Assembly: GCF_001424105.1 (NCBI RefSeq)
Contig: NZ_LMQH01000012.1
Coordinates: 298,249-362,248, forward strand
DNA length: 64,000 nt
Direction of reading: 5' to 3'
Origin: Chryseobacterium sp. Leaf394
Lineage (GTDB): Bacteria > Bacteroidota > Bacteroidia > Flavobacteriales > Weeksellaceae
Shown here: in pieces, positions 14,350-21,376 of the stretch
How the letters are laid out: each line of letters opens with the position of its first letter
Position numbering within the stretch: the stretch's first letter is position 1
The notes under the pieces: model-generated
What the model saw: only the letters and a program-made list of their open reading frames with translations
Databases searched by the model: none
What the model was told of the DNA's origin: nothing
Made by a program: the position numbers and the translations under genes

Positions 14350-16581
14350 TTAAAGATTGTTGTTGATGGCATCCTGCGTTTTATCTACTCCGAAACTGAT
14401 AAACATTCCAACAAATACAAAGGTATTCACAGGCGGAACGACTGCTGATCTAAAGTTCCCACTGGATGAAAAATTGTATCCGTAAACATTATTTCTCCCC
14501 AAAACATTGGAAACACTCAAAACAAAAATAGTAAACGCCTTCGAATCTTTTCTACCAAGATTAGGCAGATAATTGAAGCTTAAATTGAGCGAACTGAAAT
14601 CTTTCAGACTGCCTTCATTCCGGATGATATTTTCGCCGTTGTTGCTTACAATGTCATAGTACGGACGGCCTTTGGCATAATTAAATGACAGGTTAGTTCC
14701 GAATTTAAGTTTAGGGAAAAACCTTTTGGCCACTACAGCAACAGTATGTTCAGAAGCGAATGATGGTTTTAAACTCATCGGATAATTCAGGAAATCTCTT
14801 TTTGAATCTAAAAACGAGTAGCTCACCCAGTAATCAATATTTTCGAAGGTCTTTTTGTCTCTGAAAAAGAATTCAACACCTTTGGCAAATCCATTTCCGT
14901 TGTTGCTCACGGCTGTCTGCACGGGTTGATACTGCCCGGGAATGTTGGCGACATTCTGCACTTTGATCAGATCATCATAGTTTTTGTAGAATGCTTCAAA
15001 CCGTAAACTTCTTCCTTCCACATTGCCCTGAAGCTGGAAAATATAATGCTGAGACTGCTGAAAACCGAGTTTTGCAGGTGAATTGATGTATCTGCTTTCC
15101 GGATTTTGATAGAAGATTCCGTAGGCGAGGGAAGTCGTCCAGTCTTTTGCCAAGCGGTAGGCTAAAGCTACTCTAGGTGCGAAATTAGCGGCTCTCAGGA
15201 AAGAAGAATATTCACCTCGTGCCCCGATTTTAGCTGAAAACCTGTTGCTGAAACCTAAATCTGTTTCCACAAAAGCCGAAGAAATAAGATCTGAATAATT
15301 TTTGTTGATGTCCTGAACAGAAAGTTCTTCCTGAGCATGATTTAATTCAAAACCACCCCGTACAGCACTTATTCTGTTGATCTTTCTTTCTAAAACTGCT
15401 TTGAAGTTCAGATAATTTCCGTCATTCAAAACTCTCGTTTCGTCTGATTTTACAGATTGATTTTCTGTTGCAAAACGCAGATCCGAACGGTTGAATGAAT
15501 ATGATGTTCCTAAATTTAAAAGGTATCTTCCAAATTTCTGACGGTAAGACAGTGTTTGAAAAGTGTTTTTTCCTTTTAAATTAACTAATGAATGTTCATA
15601 ATCAGGTTCAAGACTGGGCATTTTTACGCCCATTACATCGGTACTGAACATACCATAGTATTTCAGAAAGCCGCCGGCCTTTGTTTTAATTCTAAAATTG
15701 GCATCGCCATTAAAGCCACTCGGTGGTTCATGGAAATTGGTATTAAAATTAAAGACTTCCTGCATCAGTTTTAAATTGGAATAGCCTGCACTTGCCCCAT
15801 AGGAATGTGTTTTCTCATCATTCACTCTCTGAAATGAAGCGTTTAAGAAAATCGGAGCCACTCCAAAATCATAGGAAGACTGGTCGGGAAGATCTACACT
15901 TTCCAGCATCAAAGCACCTGAAAGTGCCTGCCCGTACAAAGCGGAATAGCCACCACTTGAGAATATATTTCCTTTAAAAAGTGAAGTATTGAAACGGTCT
16001 CTTCCCGCAATTCCCGGAACTGAATTTGAAAAATAATTGTTGATAAGGCTTCCGTCCATGAAGATTTTAGCTTCAGAACCTGTCCCGCCACGGATGAAAA
16101 GCCCTTCAGTTTCGCCTACTTTCTGTACTCCCGGAAGATAATTTAATGCAGAAGAAATCTGTCCGTCTGCGCCAGCTGTGGTATAAATATCCAGTGGAGA
16201 AAGCAGTGCAGTGGCTCTGTTCCTATCGCTCGCCTCAATAGAACCTGCTGTGATCACTACGGCATCAATCTCACTGATCTGTTCTTTCATATCCACTCGC
16301 AGTTCAATGTTCTGATTTTCAATCAGCAAAGACTTTTCGGTATCGATATACTTTGGATGCGAAAACTGTAGAATATGATTTCCCTTTTCGGAAGTTTCAA
16401 ATGAAAAATTCCCTTCGCTGTCGGATGTTGTTCCGTCGTACGTGTCTTTCAGTGTAATATTTACCTGAGAAATTCCTCTGTTTTTATAGCTTACCTTTCC
16501 TGAAATCTTTATCTGGGAAGATGCAGAAATAAAAATAAAGGTGAAACTTAAAAGGAGTAATCTGAGACTGAAAGTTTTCAT
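14350..16581 (-). CDS. TonB-dependent receptor with carboxypeptidase-regulatory N-domain
   Basis: 743-aa outer-membrane transporter. Signal peptide 1-22, a CarboxypepD_reg-like beta domain (about 25-105: ISGKVSYKNRGISQVNITLKD), a plug domain (about 110-215: VVITAGSIEASDRNRATALLSPLD, GLFIRGGTGSEAKIFMDG) and a 22-strand barrel. No SusD gene is next to it, so the substrate could be a metal chelate or a small organic ligand. The downstream gene encodes a secreted TPR-like protein. Confidence 0.9.
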   Translation of the reverse strand: MKTFSLRLLLLSFTFIFISASSQIKISGKVSYKNRGISQVNITLKDTYDGTTSDSEGNFSFETSEKGNHILQFSHPKYIDTEKSLLIENQNIELRVDMKEQISEIDAVVITAGSIEASDRNRATALLSPLDIYTTAGADGQISSALNYLPGVQKVGETEGLFIRGGTGSEAKIFMDGSLINNYFSNSVPGIAGRDRFNTSLFKGNIFSSGGYSALYGQALSGALMLESVDLPDQSSYDFGVAPIFLNASFQRVNDEKTHSYGASAGYSNLKLMQEVFNFNTNFHEPPSGFNGDANFRIKTKAGGFLKYYGMFSTDVMGVKMPSLEPDYEHSLVNLKGKNTFQTLSYRQKFGRYLLNLGTSYSFNRSDLRFATENQSVKSDETRVLNDGNYLNFKAVLERKINRISAVRGGFELNHAQEELSVQDINKNYSDLISSAFVETDLGFSNRFSAKIGARGEYSSFLRAANFAPRVALAYRLAKDWTTSLAYGIFYQNPESRYINSPAKLGFQQSQHYIFQLQGNVEGRSLRFEAFYKNYDDLIKVQNVANIPGQYQPVQTAVSNNGNGFAKGVEFFFRDKKTFENIDYWVSYSFLDSKRDFLNYPMSLKPSFASEHTVAVVAKRFFPKLKFGTNLSFNYAKGRPYYDIVSNNGENIIRNEGSLKDFSSLNLSFNYLPNLGRKDSKAFTIFVLSVSNVLGRNNVYGYNFSSSGNFRSAVVPPVNTFVFVGMFISFGVDKTQDAINNNL

Positions 16582-16749
16582 TGGCTAATAATTTGATGTA
16601 AAAGTACACAGTTCATCAAACGCGTTCAATTAAAATATACTGAATGGTAATTTTTAAACTCCGAACCGTATTTTGATGATATCTTAAGACTTCTTTGGTT
16701 TAAGATTTTTTTCATTTTAAAATTATTCACATTCTAAAATATTAATAAA

Positions 16750-17253
16750 ATGAATTTAAAAACAATTACATTATTAGGTGGTTTTGCCCTGTTCACCGTA
16801 TCTTGCGGAGCCAGTAAAACCTACGACATCCTTCCGAAAAGCAATACGACAACTGCCGGAACCGTAAGTTTTACCGAATCCGGAGGTGAAGTAACACTGA
16901 AGATTAAAGCTAAAAATCTCACACCGGGAATTCACGCAGTTCACCTTCACGAAAAAGCCGACTGCTCCTCAGCTGACGGCGAATCAACAGGAGGGCACTG
17001 GAATCCTTCAAAGATGGATCACGGAAGATGGGGTGGTGAACATTTCCACATGGGTGACATTGGGAATCTTACTGCGGACGCAAAAGGAAACGCTGAGTTG
17101 ACTTTCAAAACTGACAAATGGTGTCTTGACTGTGTAGATGAAACCAAAAATATTCTCGGAAAAGGTATGATCATCCACGCTGCAGCGGATGATTTCCAGA
17201 CTCAGCCAACAGGAAATGCCGGTGGTAGAGTGGGATGTGTGGAAATAAAATAG
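16750..17253 (+). CDS. sodC: Cu/Zn superoxide dismutase, lipoprotein
   Basis: Dismutates superoxide outside the cytoplasm. 167 aa with a lipobox ending in SCG (Cys19), so it is lipid-anchored. Metal ligands are visible: HAVHLHE (His65, His67), GGHWNP (His83), HFHMGD (His100, Asp103) and IIHAAADD for the last copper His. The disulfide cysteines are Cys72 and the Cys in GRVGCVEI. A strong terminator follows. Confidence 0.93.
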   Translation: MNLKTITLLGGFALFTVSCGASKTYDILPKSNTTTAGTVSFTESGGEVTLKIKAKNLTPGIHAVHLHEKADCSSADGESTGGHWNPSKMDHGRWGGEHFHMGDIGNLTADAKGNAELTFKTDKWCLDCVDETKNILGKGMIIHAAADDFQTQPTGNAGGRVGCVEIK

Positions 17254-17277
17254 TACAGAGTAATTTACGATAATAAG

Positions 17278-17306
17278 AAATGCAGGCTATCAGCCTGCAT
17301 TTTTGT
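17278..17306 (+). terminator. Terminator after sodC
   Basis: AAATGCAGGCT/AGCCTGCATTT stem with a 3-nt loop, followed by TTTTTG. Confidence 0.85.
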
Positions 17307-17449
17307 ATGAATAATACATGATTTTGTCATGCTGGAAGCATCTACACTAAGTAATTAAACCGTTAGTTGTTAAGTTTTTTAAGGAAGCATCGGTAAGTGT
17401 GTATTAAGATAAATACATGTTTTGCCTTGTTTTACCTTTAGACATAATC

Positions 17450-17479
17450 TCTGCTTAAGTCTTAACCTAAGCCTTAACC
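17450..17479 (-). repeat. Phased GGTTAA-type hexamer repeat at the msrA 3' end
   Basis: Read on the minus strand the DNA is GGTTAA, GGCTTA, GGTTAA, GACTTA in exact 6-bp register, then two decayed units. The first hexamer contains the msrA stop codon. A related run is at 40517-40552. Confidence 0.55.
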
Positions 17480-18028
17480 TTCTGTAATTAATCCCAATTC
17501 TCCGTAATGTTTTTTAAACTTCTGAATTTTGGGACCTACCACTGCGCTGCAATACGGCTGAGTAGGATTTTCGTTGTAATATCCCTGATGATACTGTTCA
17601 GCCGGCCAGAATTTTTCGAGAGGAGAAAGTTCCGTAACGTAAGTTCCGTTCCATCTTCCAGATTCCTGTGACAATTTCATAGCTGCTTCTGCCTTTGCTT
17701 TTTCTGCCTCGTCTTTGTAGTAAATCACCGATCTGTACTGGGTTCCGATGTCGTTGCCTTGTCTGTTGAGTTGGGTAGGATCATGAAGGAAGAAAAATAC
17801 ATCCATCAACTGTTCGTAGGAAATTACATGAGGATCGTAGGTAAGCTGTACCACTTCGGCATGACCGGTCTGTCCGGTGCAGACTTCCTCATAGGTCGGG
17901 TTGTCTTTATGTCCGCCGGAATATCCGGAAACAGCCGATTCTACGCCTTTCAGCATGTTGAAACAGCTCTCAACACACCAAAAACATCCTCCGCCAAAAG
18001 TGATCTGTTCAAATTGATTTGTATCCAT
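17474..18028 (-). CDS. msrA: Peptide-methionine (S)-S-oxide reductase MsrA
   Basis: Repairs the S-epimer of methionine sulfoxide with thioredoxin. The 184-aa protein has the active-site motif GGGCFWCVE with catalytic Cys15, the family segments GYSGG and GHAEVVQ, and a C-terminal region with QPYCSAVV carrying a possible recycling Cys. No signal peptide, so cytoplasmic. A TAATTTTG box lies 48 bases upstream. Its upstream DNA holds the 22-bp array at 18162-18359. Confidence 0.95.
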   Translation of the reverse strand: MDTNQFEQITFGGGCFWCVESCFNMLKGVESAVSGYSGGHKDNPTYEEVCTGQTGHAEVVQLTYDPHVISYEQLMDVFFFLHDPTQLNRQGNDIGTQYRSVIYYKDEAEKAKAEAAMKLSQESGRWNGTYVTELSPLEKFWPAEQYHQGYYNENPTQPYCSAVVGPKIQKFKKHYGELGLITEG

Positions 18029-18075
18029 TTTTTTATTGAATCTTATTTAAATTTAAAATGCTTTTAAAAGCCTAT

Positions 18076-18083
18076 CAAAATTA
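18076..18083 (-). promoter_or_regulatory. Promoter -7 box for msrA
   Basis: TAATTTTG on the minus strand. The 22-bp array begins about 80 bp farther upstream. Confidence 0.5.
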
Positions 18084-18161
18084 GGAAAAATCTTGCCAAA
18101 AGAGTTGGGTTTAAAGTATGATTCCGTAAATAATTGAAATTTAAAAAGAGCATCACAAAAA

Positions 18162-18359
18162 ATGAGACGTGTAAACTAAAGAATTCAGACGTGTAATTTG
18201 GAAGATTTAGACGTGTGAATTTACAGGTTTACACGTCTAAATTTTACAGGTTTAAATTTAAATCAAAAATTCATTCGGGTGAGTTAAAGAATTCATGCGG
18301 ATGAATTGAGTAAATCATGCGGGTAAATTGGAAGACTGATGCGGGTGAATTTTTTTGGA
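18162..18359. repeat. Array of nine degenerate units in exact 22-bp register
   Basis: Units start at 18162, 18184, 18206, 18228, 18250, 18272, 18294, 18316 and 18338. Units 1-3 share the core AGACGTGT (18165, 18187, 18209). Unit 4 has its exact reverse complement ACACGTCT at the same phase (18231). Unit 5 is AT-only. Units 6-9 share CATTCGGGTG, CATGCGGATG, CATGCGGGTA and GATGCGGGTG. The 14 bases between cores are AT-rich, with shared bits such as TAAAGAATTCA (units 1 and 6) and ATTTGGAAGA/AATTGGAAGA (units 2 and 8). 22 is not a multiple of 3, so it is not coding; it equals about two helical turns. Function unknown. Confidence 0.8.
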
Positions 18360-18397
18360 GAAATATTTCTAAGAGATTTTACAGGAATTAACAGTCC

Positions 18398-18563
18398 GCT
18401 ACTACGGAGCTTTTTGTGTGTGGCTGCATATTGTTTCTATTAACAGGACGCCGCTCTGCGGCTTTTCCAGGATTTTCGATTGACATTTGATTATTGACTG
18501 CTCCATAGGAGCAATATCTGTGTAGAGAACAGTCGATTGTGCTGGCGCGTTCCGTAGGAACGC
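18398..18563. repeat. Four-palindrome cluster, copy A
   Basis: Stem-loops with 3-nt loops at 18398-18410 (GCTAC-TAC-GGAGC, one mismatch), 18450-18462 (GCCGC-TCT-GCGGC), 18500-18512 (GCTCC-ATA-GGAGC) and 18547-18563 (GCGTTCC-GTA-GGAACGC). Centres are 49-52 bp apart. REP-like. Confidence 0.7.
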
Positions 18564-18593
18564 TATCTCTTTTCACTACTAGTATTCAAATGA

Positions 18594-18620
18594 AAAAGCA
18601 TCCCCGAAAGAATGCTTTGT
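18594..18620 (-). terminator. Duplicated ROK terminator hairpin (copy A)
   Basis: AAAGCAT/ATGCTTT stem with a CCCCGAAAGA loop, the copy of the hairpin at 19008-19034. It follows the orphan ROK gene end on the minus strand. Confidence 0.5.
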
Positions 18621-18641
18621 GTTATTAATTTAAACTAAAAT

Positions 18642-18761
18642 TTATTTTTCCCAAACCAATGCACTTGCGCCTAAATTAGCAGCATCAGCTTCATCCAGTT
18701 CAGAGAACACCAACCTCACTTTATTTCTGAAAATCGGAAGAAGATTTCTTTCCATGTGAAG
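18642..18761 (-). pseudogene. Orphan 3' end of a ROK kinase gene (39 codons)
   Basis: Reads LHMERNLLPIFRNKV...LGASALVWEK and a stop, in frame, matching the C-terminus of the intact ROK gene at 19058-20023. Against the intact copy I count 10 base differences in 120: nine synonymous and one missense (Ile to Asn in AAILGAS). It has no start codon or upstream part, so it makes no kinase. The synonymous pattern means that it diverged while it was still part of a working gene. Confidence 0.8.
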
Positions 18762-18811
18762 AATTTTTTGTGAGAAATATTTTTTAGAGATTTTACAGGA
18801 ATTAGCAGGCC

Positions 18812-18979
18812 GCTCCTACGGAGCTTTTTGCGTGTGGCTGCATATTGTTTCTATTACAGGACGCCGCTCTGCGGCTTTTTAGGGATTTGTAGCTTGTCAC
18901 TTCATTATTGACTGCTCCATAGGAGCAATATCTGTGTAGAGAAAATAATCAGTGTTGCTGGCGCGTTCCGTAGGAACGC
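18812..18979. repeat. Four-palindrome cluster, copy B
   Basis: Perfect stem-loops at 18812-18824 (GCTCC-TAC-GGAGC), 18863-18875 (GCCGC-TCT-GCGGC), 18914-18926 (GCTCC-ATA-GGAGC) and 18963-18979 (GCGTTCC-GTA-GGAACGC). All loops are 3 nt and all centres are 51 bp apart. Confidence 0.75.
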
Positions 18980-19007
18980 TATCTCTTTTCACTACTCATA
19001 TTCAAGC

Positions 19008-19034
19008 GAAAAAGCATCCCCGAAAGAATGCTTT
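19008..19034 (-). terminator. Terminator after the ROK gene
   Basis: AAAGCAT/ATGCTTT stem with a 10-nt loop, 24 bases downstream of the ROK stop on the minus strand and followed by TTTTTC. Confidence 0.65.
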
Positions 19035-19057
19035 ATGTTATTAATTTAAACTAAAAT

Positions 19058-20023
19058 TTATTTCTCCCAAACCAACGCGCTTGCACCCAAAATAGCGGCA
19101 TCAGCTTCATCCAATTCAGAGAACACCAATCTTACTTTATTTCTGAAAATCGGAAGAAGATTTCTTTCCATGTGAAGTTTTGCAGGTTTTAAAATAAAAT
19201 CTCCTGCTTTAATCACACCGCCAAACAAAAGGATGGCCTGTGGGGAAGAGAACATCACAAAATTGGCGAGTGCCTCACCCAGTTTTTGACCTGTATACCT
19301 AAAAACTTCAACAGCTACAGGATCGCCTTTCAAAGCACATTCATGAACTGTTTTGGAATTGATTGACTCTTCAGGATATTGATTCAGCATAGATTCCGGG
19401 AACTCTGCACGCATTTTCTTGGCTGTGATAGCAATTCCGGTAGCTGATGCATAAGACTCGAGGCTGCCTTCAGATCCTGTGCTCCAGTGTTTTCTGCCGC
19501 CAGGTTTTACGATGGTATGACCTAATTCTCCGGCAAATCCGTCGCTGCCGTAAATAAGATGTCCGCCGGAAACAATTCCGCTTCCTACACCGGTTCCGAG
19601 GGTAATCATGATGAAATCTCTCATGCCTCTCGCTGCGCCGTACATCATTTCGCCCAAAGCTGCTGCGTTGGCATCGTTGGTCATCTTGCATGGACTGTTG
19701 AATTTTGCGGTCATTAAATCAGCAAAACTGATAACGCCTTTCCACGGAAGATTTGGAGCAAGTTCTATTGTTCCTCTGTAGTAGTTTGCGTTGGGAGCGC
19801 CTACACCGATACCTTCAATTCCACTGTCGGAAAACTCTTCAATCAAAGGCTGAATTTCGCTGTAAAGTGCGTCTACAAACTCTTCAGGTGTGCCGTATTG
19901 GTCGGTTGATAGGGAACCTTTGGTTAAAATCTGACCTCTGTGGTTGACGAGACCAAATTTAGTATTGGTTCCACCGATATCGATACCTAATGCAACCTGT
20001 TTTGACAAATCTACTACTGACAT
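19058..20023 (-). CDS. ROK family sugar kinase (glucokinase-like) without zinc cysteines
   Basis: ATP-dependent sugar kinase of the cytoplasm. 321 aa; the ATP phosphate loop GIDIGGTNTKFG is at residues 13-24, the catalytic Asp117 in TNDANAAALGE, LGTGVGSGI at 142-150 and GELGH with His169. The usual ROK zinc motif CxCGxxGCxE reads W180-S-T182-G-S-E-G-S187-L-E: all three Cys are replaced while Gly and Glu remain. No HTH domain, so an enzyme and not a repressor. The 3' end lies inside a tandem duplication. The sugar is not determined. Confidence 0.9.
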   Translation of the reverse strand: MSVVDLSKQVALGIDIGGTNTKFGLVNHRGQILTKGSLSTDQYGTPEEFVDALYSEIQPLIEEFSDSGIEGIGVGAPNANYYRGTIELAPNLPWKGVISFADLMTAKFNSPCKMTNDANAAALGEMMYGAARGMRDFIMITLGTGVGSGIVSGGHLIYGSDGFAGELGHTIVKPGGRKHWSTGSEGSLESYASATGIAITAKKMRAEFPESMLNQYPEESINSKTVHECALKGDPVAVEVFRYTGQKLGEALANFVMFSSPQAILLFGGVIKAGDFILKPAKLHMERNLLPIFRNKVRLVFSELDEADAAILGASALVWEK

Positions 20024-20092
20024 TTTCTTATTGTATAATTTCGAGGCAATAAATTTATAAAAAAGATTGTATTAATAGTTATGAAACGTATT

Positions 20093-21313
20093 TTATTTCA
20101 GAATCTGGATTGTTTTTTTAGTCTTTTTTCTCCGTCCCCACCAAATTAAAAAGCCGGTAACCGGAAGTGAAGCGCAAATGAGACTGACAATAAATGCAAT
20201 GATTTTTGTAGGTAATCCTAAAATAGATCCAACGTGGATGTCGTAATTCGCGGCTACTGTTTTTTCGCCAAAGTTCTTGTCTTCGTGGTTGTAGGTATGG
20301 AGCAGTTCACCAGAATTTTCATCGAAGATCAGACTGCTGTTCTTGTGGTAAGAGTAGGAAAGATGCTTCACAAAAACTGAGAAATTCGGGTGCTCATGGT
20401 CATCCATGTGCGGATGCCCCAAATCAATTGCAAAGCCGTAAGAACTTGGATATTTTGCATGAACGGTTGAAATGACTTTGTCTAAAGTGGTTTCGTTTCT
20501 CATTTCAACTGGTGCTTTTGTAGTGATGTGAGAAAAATCGGGATAGACTGTGCTGCCACCCGAAAAAACAAAATAAATCATCGCCTGAACTACAAAGAAT
20601 GCATAAAATAAACCGGTAATTGAGAAGATTAAAGCAAAAATAGAGGCGTAGAAACCCAGGACGTTATGAAGATCATAGTTTTTTCTTTTCCAGCTTTTAA
20701 TATTTTTCCATTTGAATGAGAATCTTTGCTTTCTTGCAGCTTTGTTTTTTGGCCACCAAAGAATTATGCCTGAAATCAGCATAATGACGAAGATAATAAC
20801 GGGAATTCCCACAACATATTTTCCCCAGTCCTGCTTCAGCAAAAAGCTCCAGTGAATGCACTTTACGATCTGAAAAAAGCCGTTTTTCTCGTCGAATACC
20901 TCTAAAACTTTTCCTGTGTAAGGATTGACGTAAGCTGATTTGTAGACAGGAAATTCATCAAAATAATTCCAGGCTGTGGTGTTGTGCTCGTACCAATAGA
21001 ACTGATAAGACATTTTTTTATCAATGGGAACATTCACCCAATGGATTTTATATTTCTCTTTCACCTGTTCATCAACCATTTTCTCCAGAACACGGATGGG
21101 CAATACCTGCTTTTGAGCGATATTCTGTTCGTTGTGGTAGATGACTTCTTTTCTTGTGAAATTTTCCACTTCATCTTTAAAGACAAACAGAGTTCCGGTG
21201 ATGGAAACGATAAAAATAATAAGCCCAACGGACAGTCCCAGCCAGAGATGGATTTTGCCTGTCCATTTTTTAAATGCGGAGGGTTTCTTTTTATGGTGAT
21301 GTTTTTTTCTCAT
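20093..21313 (-). CDS. PepSY-associated membrane protein (iron-uptake partner)
   Basis: 406 aa with a basic His/Lys-rich start (MRKKHHHKKK) and four membrane helices: about 25-47, 150-178, 205-235 and 365-390. The large periplasmic segments between them carry PepSY-like sequence (PYTGKVLEVFDEKNG, DENSGELLHTYNHEDK). It belongs to the PepSY_TM family, often encoded beside siderophore receptors, where some members act as ferric-siderophore reductases. Here it lies 63 bases after the siderophore receptor gene on the same strand. Confidence 0.88.
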   Translation of the reverse strand: MRKKHHHKKKPSAFKKWTGKIHLWLGLSVGLIIFIVSITGTLFVFKDEVENFTRKEVIYHNEQNIAQKQVLPIRVLEKMVDEQVKEKYKIHWVNVPIDKKMSYQFYWYEHNTTAWNYFDEFPVYKSAYVNPYTGKVLEVFDEKNGFFQIVKCIHWSFLLKQDWGKYVVGIPVIIFVIMLISGIILWWPKNKAARKQRFSFKWKNIKSWKRKNYDLHNVLGFYASIFALIFSITGLFYAFFVVQAMIYFVFSGGSTVYPDFSHITTKAPVEMRNETTLDKVISTVHAKYPSSYGFAIDLGHPHMDDHEHPNFSVFVKHLSYSYHKNSSLIFDENSGELLHTYNHEDKNFGEKTVAANYDIHVGSILGLPTKIIAFIVSLICASLPVTGFLIWWGRRKKTKKTIQILK

Positions 21314-21376
21314 GACTTAAAACAAAAAACTATTCCCGAATAATTTCAGGAATAGCGAATTTATAAATTTTTGATT

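Larger units (their letters stand above)
18347..18761. repeat. Tandem duplication, copy A (decayed)
   Basis: About 415 bp, nearly identical (about 90 percent by eye) to 18759-19177 and directly abutting it. It contains, left to right, four palindromes, a terminator-like hairpin and the last 39 codons of a ROK kinase gene. The junction at 18757-18763 has the short GTGAA/GAATTT homology seen at the left edge. Copy A has lost perfect pairing in its first palindrome. Confidence 0.8.
18759..19177. repeat. Tandem duplication, copy B (overlaps the live ROK gene end)
   Basis: Right-hand copy. It includes the intact palindrome cluster, the ROK terminator hairpin and the last 39 codons plus stop of the intact ROK gene. 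The offset from copy A is 414-416 bp. Confidence 0.8.

Noticed and set aside
17318..17345. Fragment ATTTTGTCATGCTGGAAGCATCT as part of a dispersed repeat (given in part only)
   Set aside because: It reminds me of intergenic repeats in this lineage, but only one copy is in the window, so it cannot be supported here.
18162..18359. CRISPR array
   Set aside because: Units are only 22 bp with 8-10-bp cores, cores drift and one is inverted, linkers share sequence and no cas gene is present.
18388..18576. Minus-strand ORF of 62 codons
   Set aside because: It lies across the palindrome cluster and its frame is not kept in the second copy.
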